NCBI GenBank assembly: GCA_964555935.1
Contig: CAZKUN010000028.1
Coordinates: forward strand, 1 to 54,125
Direction of reading: 5' to 3'
Length of the DNA stretch: 54,125 nt
Source of the DNA: CAZKUN01 sp964555935
Lineage (GTDB): Bacteria; Armatimonadota; Zipacnadia; Zipacnadales; VGFC01
A program made the translations under genes and the position numbers. The notes under the pieces are model-generated. The model saw nothing but the letters and a program-made list of their open reading frames with translations, had not been told where the DNA came from and searched no databases. Shown here in pieces: positions 39,840-47,944 of the stretch (positions are counted from its first letter, which is position 1; every line of letters starts with the position of its first letter).

Positions 39840-39862
39840 GACAGGCGGGACGCCTGTCCTAC
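39840..39862 (-). repeat. GTAG-headed REP at the PQQ-propeller stop codon
   Basis: On the minus strand: GTAG (39862-39859), stem GACAGGCG / CGCCTGTC with loop TCC. The TAG of the head is the stop codon of the gene at 39859-41172. A partial second unit (AAAGCCCGTCGCTAC, matching half of the 20323 element) lies beside it at about 39815-39829. Confidence 0.82.
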
Positions 39863-41172
39863 GGGCCGACAGCGAGGTCGGCGCAGATGAGGTGGTTGTC
39901 GTTGCGGGCGTAGATGCGGCGGCCGGCGAAGGCCGGAGGGGACCAGACATAGTCGCGCCCTGCGGCCTTGTTGGTCGGGTCGATGAGGTGGGCGCGGCTG
40001 GACTCCGCGTAGCCATCAGGCGACAGTGCGGCGGTGATGAGATCGCCCTGCTCGTTGGCGATGAAGTACCGATCCCCATGACGGATGAGGAAGGCGTTCC
40101 ACCAGCGGCCATCGCCGGTGGCCTCGAGGGTCTCCCACTGCTGCTCGCCGGTCTCGGCATCGACGCAGCGCAACTGCCCGTACGTGCAGATTCCGTAGAG
40201 GTAGCCGTCAACGAGTTGAGGGGTACACATCAGCGCGTGGAGTCCGTCGGGCTCGCGCTCGTTCTCGCTGCTTCCCCGCCAGAGGACCTCGGCCTCGGGG
40301 CGGTCGGCGGAGAGTCTCATCATCAGCGGACCGTCGTAGAACGCGGATACGAATAGCATCCGCCGGCTGGGATCGTAGATCGGCGTGGCGATCGACATCG
40401 CGTAGCGGATTTCAAAGGGCTCGCTCCAGTGAAGCTCTCCGGTCTCGGGGTCGAGCGAACTGAGGGCGTTTGGCAGCCAAGCGATGAGCTGACGCGTGCC
40501 CCCGGCCTCGATGATGATCGGAGGGCAGTAGCCGGCTGAGTCAGATTCGAGCGAGCGCCAGACTTCGTCGCCCGTGTTCTTATCAAGCGCCATCACGGCG
40601 GCGTTGGGCTTCCCACCGACGACCACGATCAGCTTGTCGCCATCAACCAACGGCGCCGCCGCGACGCCCCATCGAGGGACGCGCGCGCCGAAATCGGCGA
40701 CGTAGTTCTTCTTCCAGATCACCGCGCCGCTGGTCGCGTCGAGGCAGTGGAGATCGCCCATCGTGCCCAGCGCGTAGACCTTGCCCGAGTCGATGGTGGG
40801 CGTGGCGCGCGGCCCGTAGGGGTAGCTGACCTCGTAGTCGCACGGATACTCGTGGCTCCAGAGCGCGTCGCCCGTTTCGGCGTCGAAACACCGCACGCCC
40901 TCGACGCCGTCGATGCGCTCGCCGTCGGGGATCTCACCGTCATCAAGCCGGCGGTAATCGGTGACGAACACCTTGCCATCAGCGACCGCGGGGCCGGAGT
41001 ACCCCTGCGCAACCGGCGCCTCCCAGAGACGAGTGAGTTCGGCCGGCAGTGTCTCGACGATGCCGTCCTCGCGCCAGACGAGGTCGCGCGTCGGGCCACC
41101 GTATTGGGCCCAGTCGTCGGCGAGGGCGAGGGTGGAGGTGAGGAGGGTGAGGATGAAAGGTGCGTGGCGCAT
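39859..41172 (-). CDS. Secreted PQQ-like beta-propeller protein
   Basis: A 437-residue exported protein (signal MRHAPFILTLLTSTLALADD) with repeated propeller motifs: VRCFDAETGDALWSHEY, LHCLDATSGAVIWKKNYV, VMALDKNTGDEVWRSLES, LSSLDPETGELHWSEPF, LRCVDAETGEQQWETLE. Each W-x-x or D-x-x-T-G-x-x-x-W blade is of the PQQ/BamB type. The opening DDWAQYGGPTRDLVW is common in planctomycetal PQQ-repeat proteins. Not a proven quinoprotein; more likely a scaffold or binding protein. Its TAG stop is inside a REP head. Confidence 0.88.
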   Translation of the reverse strand: MRHAPFILTLLTSTLALADDWAQYGGPTRDLVWREDGIVETLPAELTRLWEAPVAQGYSGPAVADGKVFVTDYRRLDDGEIPDGERIDGVEGVRCFDAETGDALWSHEYPCDYEVSYPYGPRATPTIDSGKVYALGTMGDLHCLDATSGAVIWKKNYVADFGARVPRWGVAAAPLVDGDKLIVVVGGKPNAAVMALDKNTGDEVWRSLESDSAGYCPPIIIEAGGTRQLIAWLPNALSSLDPETGELHWSEPFEIRYAMSIATPIYDPSRRMLFVSAFYDGPLMMRLSADRPEAEVLWRGSSENEREPDGLHALMCTPQLVDGYLYGICTYGQLRCVDAETGEQQWETLEATGDGRWWNAFLIRHGDRYFIANEQGDLITAALSPDGYAESSRAHLIDPTNKAAGRDYVWSPPAFAGRRIYARNDNHLICADLAVGP

Positions 41173-41199
41173 GGAGCGGGCCTCTGTGGGTCTGTTCTT

Positions 41200-41221
41200 C
41201 CACGGGCTAGGCAGCCCGTGG
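41200..41221. repeat. Hairpin CCACGGGCT, covarying copy B
   Basis: Perfect 9-bp stem CCACGGGCT / AGCCCGTGG, loop AGGC, with the same GTTCTT and CAC flanks as 30006-30027. The single pair difference between copies is compensated on both arms. Confidence 0.8.
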
Positions 41222-41276
41222 CACTATAGGCTGGCGATTCGCGGGCGCACGGCGGCAGGCTAGACGGCAAACGGCG

Positions 41277-41300
41277 CGTGAGCAGGGACGCTCATGCTAC
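41277..41300 (-). repeat. GTAG-headed CATGAGC hairpin
   Basis: On the minus strand GTAG (41300-41297) then CATGAGC / GCTCACG with loop GTCCCT (one G-T pair). Member of the 16428-16447 stem family. Confidence 0.65.
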
Positions 41301-41319
41301 GAATGCTCGCGGAGCGCGT

Positions 41320-42474
41320 TTAGTGCCGCCCGAATTCCCGGCAGGCGTCATAGAGAGCGGCGATGTTCTCGATGGGCGTGCCGGGCGGGAGGTTGTTGCC
41401 CTCGTGGAGGATGAAGCGCCCGCCCGCCTTGATGCCTGATTCGAGAACGGCGCGGGTCTCCTCGCGGACGAGCGCGGGAGTTCCGGCGTGAACCGTGGCG
41501 ACATGCGGCCCGCCACGGACCTCGACGTCGGGCCCGAGAGACTCGCGGAGGGCTCCGTGGTCGACGGGGAATCCCGTGTCGAAGCTTTGCACGTTCAGCT
41601 CGTCGCGGATGATGGGCAGCAACCTCATGACGTCGCCACAGAGGTGGATCGAGTTGGGGCCCTCGGCGCCGAATTCGTCGATGAGTCGCTTGTGGAACGG
41701 GAGGACATAGGTGCGGTAATCGTCGACGGAGAGGAGCTGCACGCTGTCGTCGGCGAACCCGCAGGCTTGCGACTCCGCGGGCAGGCCGATGCGCTTGCGG
41801 TAGGCATGCATGCGCTGGATTGTGGCGGTGACGATGAGGTCCATCAGGGCCATGTAGTAGTCGGTGTCGACGCGCATGTCGAGCATGGTCTCAACGCCGC
41901 CGCGGAGGCCGCAGGCGAGGGTGAATGGACCGTCGGAGCCGAGACCGGGCACGGCACCGACATTGATCTTCCCGCCTCTGAATTCCTCATTCGCGGCGCG
42001 CTCGACGAAGCGATCGTAGTGATCCCAAGCCCGCGCGAACCAACCCGTCTCGGGGAAGGGGTCGGGCGGCCCGGCGTCGATGATCTGCCATTTGCGTTCA
42101 TCGGTGAGCATCGGCCGCGTGTCGGGGCACTGGTCATCCCAGAACTCCAGCGGGCACCCCCACCACATGGCGCCATAGGAGTTCTGGAAGTCGACGTTGA
42201 CGATGTAGACCTCCAGCGGGCCCATGGCGTGGTCGCAGACGATGTTGTGGCGCACCCACCATTGGTGGCGGAGTTGGTGGTCGAACATGAGATCGGCGTC
42301 GTGGAAATAGTCCTCGAAGGTGAAACCGGTGGGGTTTGTCACCGGGTTGAGGATCGTGAAACGCGACGAGACGTTGACCGCGCAGGGGACGCGCGCGGGC
42401 TTGCGGGCGTGGTAGTCTTCCCAGAGCTGGGCGACTTCTTCGTTGTGGCGGGCAAAGTCCATCTCAGCGACCAT
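41320..42474 (-). CDS. Uroporphyrinogen decarboxylase (URO-D) family protein
   Basis: A 384-residue URO-D-superfamily protein. The motif SIHLCGDVMRLLPII (near 276) is the zinc-type H-x-C-G signature found in methylcobamide:thiol methyltransferases (MtbA/MtaA-like) rather than true HemE. Other markers: GGVETMLDMRVDTDYYMALM and a final GGRFILHEGNNLPPGTPIEN. GGAGG lies six bases upstream of 42474. Members of this type are numerous in Planctomycetota and Hydrogenedentota and are thought to act on methylated compounds; no corrinoid protein or methyltransferase partner is adjacent. Activity is inferred. Confidence 0.85.
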   Translation of the reverse strand: MVAEMDFARHNEEVAQLWEDYHARKPARVPCAVNVSSRFTILNPVTNPTGFTFEDYFHDADLMFDHQLRHQWWVRHNIVCDHAMGPLEVYIVNVDFQNSYGAMWWGCPLEFWDDQCPDTRPMLTDERKWQIIDAGPPDPFPETGWFARAWDHYDRFVERAANEEFRGGKINVGAVPGLGSDGPFTLACGLRGGVETMLDMRVDTDYYMALMDLIVTATIQRMHAYRKRIGLPAESQACGFADDSVQLLSVDDYRTYVLPFHKRLIDEFGAEGPNSIHLCGDVMRLLPIIRDELNVQSFDTGFPVDHGALRESLGPDVEVRGGPHVATVHAGTPALVREETRAVLESGIKAGGRFILHEGNNLPPGTPIENIAALYDACREFGRH

Positions 42475-42540
42475 GCGGATCCTCCGATAGCTGTTCCTGA
42501 TAAGCCGCTGCGAGCGCGTGTGAGACTGCGCCAGCGGGGG

Positions 42541-42546
42541 TATATT
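42541..42546 (+). promoter_or_regulatory. Possible -10 element for hsp20
   Basis: TATATT about 54 bases before the Hsp20 start, following a GGGGG run. No good -35 at standard spacing and no CIRCE element (TTAGCACTC) were found, so control is unclear. Confidence 0.25.
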
Positions 42547-42599
42547 CCCTTAATGACTGTTTGATGTTCCCACCCCAACAATACAAGGGGGTTGTCACG

Positions 42600-43064
42600 A
42601 TGACTAGCCTCGTAAGACGGTTGCACAGGCCGTTGATGCAAAGACAGCTTCCGACCCTCGATCGGATGTTCCGGAACTTCTGGCTGGAGCCCTTCAACAT
42701 GGAGCGGCCGGAGATCACTCCCCGCGAGGGCGCCTGGGCGCCGAAGGTGGATCTCTACGAAACTGAAGAGGACCTCGTCGCTAAGGTAGAACTCCCCGGC
42801 GTCGTGAAGGAAGACGTCGAGGTCGTGCGGGATGACGGACATCTGGTGATCCGCGCGGATAGCAAGGACGAGACGGACGTGGAGGAAGAGGGGTACCATC
42901 GTTGCGAGCGATTCCACGGGCACTATGAGCGGCACATTCCGCTTCCGGTCCCGGTGGATGAGGAGAGAATCGTCGCGAAGTTCGAGGATGGCATCCTGGA
43001 GATCCGGGCGCCGAAGTCAGAGCCCGATCCGGAACCCGAAGAGCAGAGGATCGAGATTCTGTAG
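42600..43064 (+). CDS. Hsp20/alpha-crystallin small heat-shock protein
   Basis: A 154-residue small heat-shock chaperone that holds unfolded proteins as oligomers. The alpha-crystallin domain spans about 45-140: WAPKVDLYETEEDLVAKVEL, PGVVKEDVEVVRDDGHLVIR, RFHGHYERHIPLPVPVDEER, AKFEDGILEIRAPK. The start at 42600 has AAGGGGG nine bases upstream; the longer frame from 42561 lacks a site. The N-terminal arm ends EPFNMERP, typical of bacterial Hsp20. Divergent from the URO-D gene across 125 bases. A hairpin follows at 43104-43131. Confidence 0.95.
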   Translation: MTSLVRRLHRPLMQRQLPTLDRMFRNFWLEPFNMERPEITPREGAWAPKVDLYETEEDLVAKVELPGVVKEDVEVVRDDGHLVIRADSKDETDVEEEGYHRCERFHGHYERHIPLPVPVDEERIVAKFEDGILEIRAPKSEPDPEPEEQRIEIL

Positions 43065-43103
43065 TGGCCCCGGGGGGGGACAACTGAATGTACCGAGCAC
43101 GAT

Positions 43104-43131
43104 GAGGGCGGCTTCGCGAGAGGCCGCCCTC
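43104..43131 (+). terminator. Hairpin after hsp20
   Basis: 9-bp stem GAGGGCGGC / GCCGCCCTC, loop TTCGCGAGAG, about 40 bases after the stop. No U-run follows (TGCTTGCGTTTG), so it may be weak or act by blocking exonucleases. Confidence 0.5.
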
Positions 43132-43210
43132 TGCTTGCGTTTGTGGGGATGACGAACGGAACGAAATCGGGAAGACAAGAAGATGGGAAGAACGGCAACG
43201 GCGGGCGGGC

Positions 43211-43630
43211 TTACTCCAACAGATGCACCTGCTCGTGGACCCTCCGACCCTTCTTGAACAGCTCACGATCCGCCGTCCACAGGTCCGCTTCGACAGACAT
43301 CGCAACCGCAAGGTACGTTGCGTCCCAGACGGTTAGCCCCACGTCGAGAGCAAGCTGCAGCGATTGCCGCGCTACATCGTGGCAGGGAACGATGCGTAAC
43401 GAGACCCCCAGGAACGCCCCAATTGCCGATTCAGCCTCAGCACGCGTCATCACATCGGCGAGGACCTTGTGGCGCACCGCGTTCGCCACCTCGACCCAGA
43501 TGAGATCGGGCGCCCAGATCTCATGAGTGCCCCTCCAGGCGTCGAGGAGGGCGAGCGCCTTGTCGCGGCCCGCCTCAGGTACGAGCCACCTCGCCGCCAC
43601 GGAAGCATCGACGCACGCGCGAACCGCCAT
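43211..43630 (-). CDS. PIN-domain (VapC-like) toxin
   Basis: A 139-residue PIN nuclease. Acidic active-site residues are present: Asp8 (VDASVAARW), Glu47 (IWVEVANAV), Asp103 (WDATYLAVA) and Asp121 (TADREL). It should act as an Mg2+-dependent RNase that is neutralised by the upstream antitoxin. Its start overlaps the antitoxin stop (TGATG-type), so translation is coupled. Length is normal for VapC. The target RNA is unknown. Confidence 0.92.
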   Translation of the reverse strand: MAVRACVDASVAARWLVPEAGRDKALALLDAWRGTHEIWAPDLIWVEVANAVRHKVLADVMTRAEAESAIGAFLGVSLRIVPCHDVARQSLQLALDVGLTVWDATYLAVAMSVEADLWTADRELFKKGRRVHEQVHLLE

Positions 43631-43938
43631 CAGCGCTCGTCCCGCTCGCGGCGGATCACCGGCGTGCTGTCAGAGAACAGGCCGTACTTGGTGTGCAGCG
43701 CCTCGTTAATCGCGATGACGGCGTCGAACCCGTCGTCGTCGGGCGGCGGGCCAGCCGGCGTGGCGTCACTCAGTTCATCGAGTTCCCGACGACGTAGGGC
43801 GACCGCTCGCGGGCCGATCTGGTAGAACTTCACCAGCCCACGCTTGCGCCATCCGTAGAGCGTGCTGACGGACACGCCGAGGTAGTCGGCGGCTTGCTTG
43901 GGTCGGAGCCATTCACGTTCGGGAATCGGCTGGGCCAT
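43630..43938 (-). CDS. Helix-turn-helix antitoxin (HTH_17-type)
   Basis: A 102-residue DNA-binding protein. The N-terminal HTH_17/excisionase-like domain is WLRPKQAADYLGVSVSTLYGWRKRGLVKF. The C-terminal tail (about 60-102: DDDGFDAVIAINEALHTKYGLF) is acidic and probably wraps the PIN toxin. AGGAGG lies upstream, ten bases before ATG 43938; a GTG at 43944 is the alternative. The role as antitoxin and autoregulator follows from the overlap with the PIN gene and the operator at 43956-43988. An HTH_17 antitoxin instead of VapB is less common. Confidence 0.85.
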   Translation of the reverse strand: MAQPIPEREWLRPKQAADYLGVSVSTLYGWRKRGLVKFYQIGPRAVALRRRELDELSDATPAGPPPDDDGFDAVIAINEALHTKYGLFSDSTPVIRRERDER

Positions 43939-43955
43939 GGTCACCGCACCTCCTG

Positions 43956-43988
43956 TTGCATATTACAATAACGTGCAATAACATGCAA
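43956..43988. promoter_or_regulatory. Candidate toxin-antitoxin operator
   Basis: A 33-base AT-rich element just upstream of the antitoxin. Outer inverted repeat TTGCAT (43956-43961) / ATGCAA (43983-43988); inside, two direct copies of CAATAAC (43966-43972 and 43976-43982) exactly 10 bases apart, one helical turn. On the minus strand it contains TTGCAT-N17-TAATAT, a possible promoter. It stands out from its GC-rich surroundings. Confidence 0.65.
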
Positions 43989-44004
43989 ATGGTTCCATCT
44001 CCCA

Positions 44005-45390
44005 TCACGGCGCGGGCACGTCGAAGTCGATGATCGAGAAGCCCCGCGCGCCGTCGCCCTCGTTGGTTGCGACGGCGAAGGAGAGGACGTTGTCACGGAC
44101 GGCGCGGAGACGGTCGGGCTTGCCGGCTGAGACGACGGAGGCCTCGTCGATGGTGAGGTCGTCAGTGGTCCAATCGGACCAGTCACTCGTCGCGCGGGCG
44201 GTGTGGCAGCGCAGCCTACCGGCCTGGCGGTAGTAGACGATCATCGTGTCGCGGGAGTCGAAGATGACGCCAGGTCGGACGCTCATGGCTGCGATCGGGC
44301 CGCTGTCGTGCCACGCGCCGGAGTCGTCGCGCCAGTAGTGGTACATGCTGAAATCGGGTCCCCACTCGCCCGGTGGGCTGTGCTTGACAACCTCGGGCAC
44401 GCGCGGCTCGGGGAGTTTGAAGGTGATGACATGGGGCTGGTTGCTCGAATCGAGGACCATGGTAGTCTGGTTCATCATCCACGAGTAGACGGGGACGGAC
44501 TGAACGACGAGCCCCGGGTCGGCGAGTTCGATGGGATCGCCGCCCTTGAGATCGGCGACCTGCGCGCCCGCGTTGTTGTGCCAGGTGATCCCGCCGTCGT
44601 CGCTGTAGGCGTAGTGGACATCATGGTTGCTGGCCCACGTGCGGCTTGCCTCGCGATAGGTCCAGGTGACATGGAGACGGCCGTTGGCATCGAAGAGGAT
44701 GTCGTTCATGTAGGCGTTGCGGGTGGGGCTGTCTTCCCACGCGGGGTAGGAGCCGCGGCGGGAGAAGAGCGGCGTCGTGCCCATGCGCGTCCACGTGCCG
44801 GCGTCGGAATCGTAGCAGTGGACGTACGTGTCGCCATTGCCGCTGCCGCCCTGGCGGTAGATGAAGAAGAGCGCGCCGTCGCCGCTGTTGAGGAACCTCG
44901 GGTATGTCACCCTCGACTCCAACTCGTCATCGGGCATGAGCGGCTGGGCGGGCTCGAAGTCATCGACATGAAGCGTCGCGGGAGGCGATGTGAGGAAGCC
45001 GGCGCGGCTGCGAGTGTAGCGCAGTGGGTTGCAGTGGTGGTCCCAGGAGATGTGGAGCCGCCCGTCGCCGGGACTGTAGCCGACGACCGTGTTGCGGTGG
45101 CCATCGTTGGGATCGATGGTGAGTTCATACGGCAGCGCGAGGGTCTGGATGGCGTCGCCATCGAGGTCGCGGCGGACGAGGTGGAGTGACTTGTCCTCGT
45201 CCCAGTAGAGCGTGTACTGGAAGCCGCCGAACGTGAGGATCTTGTCTTGATCGAAGCTGGCCATGTTGAAGCGCGGCCAGGCGGAATCGTCGACAGCCAT
45301 CGTTGAGAGATGGAGGAGCGGCAGATCGTCGGCCAAGGCGCATGCGGGGATGAGGATGAGCAAGGTGGCGATGAGCGTGAGATTGGGCAT
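44005..45390 (-). CDS. Secreted BNR_4-type beta-propeller protein (ulvan-lyase/sialidase-like)
   Basis: A 461-residue exported protein (signal MPNLTLIATLLILIPACALA). The body has BNR/Asp-box-like repeats and aromatic strands: FDQDKILTFGGFQYTLYWDE, DGRLHISWDHHCNPLRY, HDVHYAYSDDGGITWHNNAG, DSRDTMIVYYRQAG. This fits the BNR_4 group, which includes seven-bladed-propeller polysaccharide lyases of the PL24/PL25 type. His-Asp-His-His in strand 4 could be metal or substrate ligands. No gene in the window assembles a full ulvan pathway. Fold is likely; activity is inference. Confidence 0.78.
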   Translation of the reverse strand: MPNLTLIATLLILIPACALADDLPLLHLSTMAVDDSAWPRFNMASFDQDKILTFGGFQYTLYWDEDKSLHLVRRDLDGDAIQTLALPYELTIDPNDGHRNTVVGYSPGDGRLHISWDHHCNPLRYTRSRAGFLTSPPATLHVDDFEPAQPLMPDDELESRVTYPRFLNSGDGALFFIYRQGGSGNGDTYVHCYDSDAGTWTRMGTTPLFSRRGSYPAWEDSPTRNAYMNDILFDANGRLHVTWTYREASRTWASNHDVHYAYSDDGGITWHNNAGAQVADLKGGDPIELADPGLVVQSVPVYSWMMNQTTMVLDSSNQPHVITFKLPEPRVPEVVKHSPPGEWGPDFSMYHYWRDDSGAWHDSGPIAAMSVRPGVIFDSRDTMIVYYRQAGRLRCHTARATSDWSDWTTDDLTIDEASVVSAGKPDRLRAVRDNVLSFAVATNEGDGARGFSIIDFDVPAP

Positions 45391-45445
45391 GGATGATTGT
45401 TCAACGAGGGGAGGGAGTGGGCCTGCGTGGGACGGCGACGGCGAT

Positions 45446-45462
45446 GCGAGCTGGAAGCTCGC
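45446..45462 (-). repeat. REP-like hairpin GCGAGCT, inverted copy
   Basis: On the minus strand identical stem and loop (GCGAGCT-TCC-AGCTCGC) to 14027-14043 with the same TTGGACC flank, followed by ATCGCCGTC. Confidence 0.7.
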
Positions 45463-45505
45463 GGTCCAAGACGACCACGACGGCAGACCGACGACACGGG
45501 ACGGC

Positions 45506-45528
45506 GTCGGGGTTGAAACCCCTCCTAC
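45506..45528 (-). repeat. GTAG-headed REP at the beta-helix stop codon
   Basis: On the minus strand: GTAG (45528-45525), GA, stem GGGGTT / AACCCC, loop TC. The TAG of the head is the stop codon of 45525-47765. Confidence 0.82.
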
Positions 45529-47765
45529 AGTGGGTCGAGGAGCAGCTTGCCTGTGTTGAAGTAGAGGAGGCTGTTGACTGTCGCGGGATCGTACTTGGCG
45601 TCGGGATCGAAGGAGGGGCGGTTCTGGAGGCGGTCCTTGATCGCGTTGCGGTAGGCGGACTTGTCGGGGACGGAGGTGCGGTACTCGTCGACGTAGAGGC
45701 CGATGGAGTCGAAGGGGATGTCGGGCGCCCAGCCGGGTTTGGGATCGGCGAGGCCGAAGTCCATGTTCTCAGCGTCGCGGAAGAGGTCGAGGGCGACTTG
45801 GCGGTTGTCGGCGTAACGGACGTAGTCGACGGCCTGGGACATGTCGACCGTGTCTTCAGCGCCCCAGCCGGTGCGGAAGCTGGTGTCTGAAACGTTGCCG
45901 GAGAACAGGTTGCCCGTCACCTCGCACTCGATGGGGAAGAAACGCATCTTGGGTTGGTTCATGATCCGGCGGAACTGGGGGAAGCGCGATGCCCAGGGCT
46001 CTGAGTTCCACCCATCCTCGCCGATCGCTTGCTCCGTCCGCCAGACGTAATCACCGACGTCGCCGCGTTTCATCTCCCCTGAATCGAAGAGGGGGATATC
46101 GCTGAAGCTCTTCTCCCCGTAGGCCGACGTGTTGTAGATTCCAATGTTCCCGTTGATGAGGATGTTGCCCCGGACCTTGACCCCCGCGCTGCCGTTGAGG
46201 AGGATCGCGCGGTGTGCGGCTTTGTAGAGGATATTGCCCTCGATGGTGGAGCCGCCGTAGAGCTGATCGAGGTAGATGCCCCCGCGCGGGTGGGCTTCGG
46301 GGACGCACATGAGATGGTGCAGGAAATTATGCCGGAAGACCTGACCGTAACCGCCCCAGATGGCCTGGGCGGTGTACATCGCGCCCCCGTCGCCCTCCTC
46401 GATTCCCACGTTGAAGATCTCGTTGCGCTCGATGAGTTGATCGTTGCCGCCGGGCGTGATGGGCTGGCCAATGAAGTTGTGGACGAGGTTGTTCTGGAAG
46501 ATCTGACCGACGCCGCGAACGGCGACTCGGCCGTAGAAGTCGGTGGCCTGGACCTGGGTGAAGTGGCAGTTGCGGGCGAAGTTGCGCGAGGGCGTGAGCG
46601 TCTTCGTGTCGCCGCCGTAGAGGTTGAGGTGAGCGGAGACATCGTACACGTCGCAACTCAGGATCCCGTTGTCCTCGCCGCCATCAATCCAGACCGCGGT
46701 GCGGGTCGAGTTCTTCAGCGTGCAGCCGGCGATGAGGTTGCCCTCGCCGCCCTTGATATCGACCATGGCGCGGGACTTCGGATCGGAGACGCCCGTGATG
46801 GTGAGATCGCGGATGGTGACGGCGGCGGCTCCGTCGAGCGCGGCGAACGCCGGCCCGGACCAGACGCCGAGGGTGGTGTCATCGGTGATCGGCTCGAAGG
46901 GCCAGATGAAGAGCGTGCTGCTGACGTCATCGAAGTACCACTCGCCGGGCTGATCGACCTCGCAGACGAAGCCCGTGACGATCAGCCGGCGCGGGATGCC
47001 CGGCACCCAGCGGAGGCCGTAGCGGCTGTACTCGAGGAGCTTGAGCGATCGACCCGAAACGCCGGCAACGCGGTGGCTCTGCTTGTACCAATCGTAGGCG
47101 AGGTAGCCATGGACGCGAGCGCGCTGGTTGACAGCGAATTCGCCCTCCCAGTCGCCGGACGGCTCCTCGCGGATCTCAAGCGTACCGCCAATGGGCGACT
47201 CCATGGCGTAGGTGGGAGGATCGCCCGGCGTGCGGCCGTGGGCATATTCCGCGCCCTTGTCGATGAGCTTGGACATGTGGGCGAACCCGCGATTCGGGAA
47301 GCGCGCGTACTGCATCATCTTCCCATCGAGGCTGAGGGTGGCGTTGGATGCGAGCTTCTCAGCCAGAACGTCGTCGTCGATGAGCGTGGATTGCACCTCC
47401 CCACGTGCCGACGGCGCGAGGCGGGCGAGAGCTATGGGATCGGTGACCTCAGCGAAGCCGGACGTGTCGATGGGGCGGCTGCCGTCGAAGGTGACGGCCT
47501 CGTCGGCGTAGGCGCGGAGCGTGAGGCCGGAGTCTTCGGCGGCGAGGGCGAGGGTCGAGTCGAAGTGATAGTGGCCCCCACGGATCCAGATGGTCGCGGG
47601 CTCGTCGGCATCACGCTGGGCCCGGATGGCATCGCGAGCGGCGGTTAGCGATGCGAGAGGCGCCTCGATGGAGCCGGAGGCTGAGTCGTCGCCGGTGGGC
47701 GAGATGTAGATGCTGACGTCGGCGGATGAGGGAGAGGCGAGCGAAAGGAAGGCGATGAGGATCAT
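45525..47765 (-). CDS. Secreted right-handed parallel beta-helix protein
   Basis: A 746-residue exported protein. The short signal (MILIAFLSLASPSSADV) is followed by IYISPTGDDSASGSIEAPLASL and WIRGGHYHFDSTLALAAEDSGLTLRAYADE (in parts), the typical opening of pectate-lyase-like/GH141-type beta-helix enzymes. The helix repeats run about 280-620 (AVTIRDLTITGVSDPKS, NLIAGCTLKNSTRTAVWIDG, GQIFQNNLVHNFIGQPITPG). The frame is open a further 260 codons upstream, across the MFS gene, but the start at 47765 fits the signal peptide. Likely a glycan lyase or hydrolase; specificity unknown. Ends in a REP head. Confidence 0.82.
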   Translation of the reverse strand: MILIAFLSLASPSSADVSIYISPTGDDSASGSIEAPLASLTAARDAIRAQRDADEPATIWIRGGHYHFDSTLALAAEDSGLTLRAYADEAVTFDGSRPIDTSGFAEVTDPIALARLAPSARGEVQSTLIDDDVLAEKLASNATLSLDGKMMQYARFPNRGFAHMSKLIDKGAEYAHGRTPGDPPTYAMESPIGGTLEIREEPSGDWEGEFAVNQRARVHGYLAYDWYKQSHRVAGVSGRSLKLLEYSRYGLRWVPGIPRRLIVTGFVCEVDQPGEWYFDDVSSTLFIWPFEPITDDTTLGVWSGPAFAALDGAAAVTIRDLTITGVSDPKSRAMVDIKGGEGNLIAGCTLKNSTRTAVWIDGGEDNGILSCDVYDVSAHLNLYGGDTKTLTPSRNFARNCHFTQVQATDFYGRVAVRGVGQIFQNNLVHNFIGQPITPGGNDQLIERNEIFNVGIEEGDGGAMYTAQAIWGGYGQVFRHNFLHHLMCVPEAHPRGGIYLDQLYGGSTIEGNILYKAAHRAILLNGSAGVKVRGNILINGNIGIYNTSAYGEKSFSDIPLFDSGEMKRGDVGDYVWRTEQAIGEDGWNSEPWASRFPQFRRIMNQPKMRFFPIECEVTGNLFSGNVSDTSFRTGWGAEDTVDMSQAVDYVRYADNRQVALDLFRDAENMDFGLADPKPGWAPDIPFDSIGLYVDEYRTSVPDKSAYRNAIKDRLQNRPSFDPDAKYDPATVNSLLYFNTGKLLLDPL

Positions 47766-47783
47766 GGTGGTGTTTCTCCCTGA

Positions 47784-47900
47784 GGGCCGGATACTTCGAT
47801 CTTCGATCTCGTATTCGGCCCGCCCTGCGGCGAACGACAGGGCGCGATGAATCGCGCCCCTACAACGACGGATGGCGTCGGATCTGGAGATCCGACCTAC
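47784..47900. repeat. GGGCCG palindrome copy 3 with two inverted REP units
   Basis: 47784-47821: arms GGGCCGgATAC / GTATtCGGCCC. 47841-47863: on the minus strand GTAGG then GGCGCGAT / ATCGCGCC with loop TC. 47877-47900: on the minus strand GTAG, stem GTCGGATCT / AGATCCGAC with loop CC. All three lie between the MFS and beta-helix genes. Confidence 0.8.
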
Positions 47901-47944
47901 GGACGGAGAACGCCACCGGGCACACTGCGGTTCGACGCGGATGC

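Noticed and set aside
43211..43944. Prophage or plasmid excision module (HTH_17 resembles Xis)
   Set aside because: No integrase or att-like repeats nearby; overlap with a PIN gene fits toxin-antitoxin better.
46212..47648. Plus-strand open frame of 478 codons
   Set aside because: Antisense to the beta-helix gene; valine/glycine/glutamate-rich shadow without motifs.
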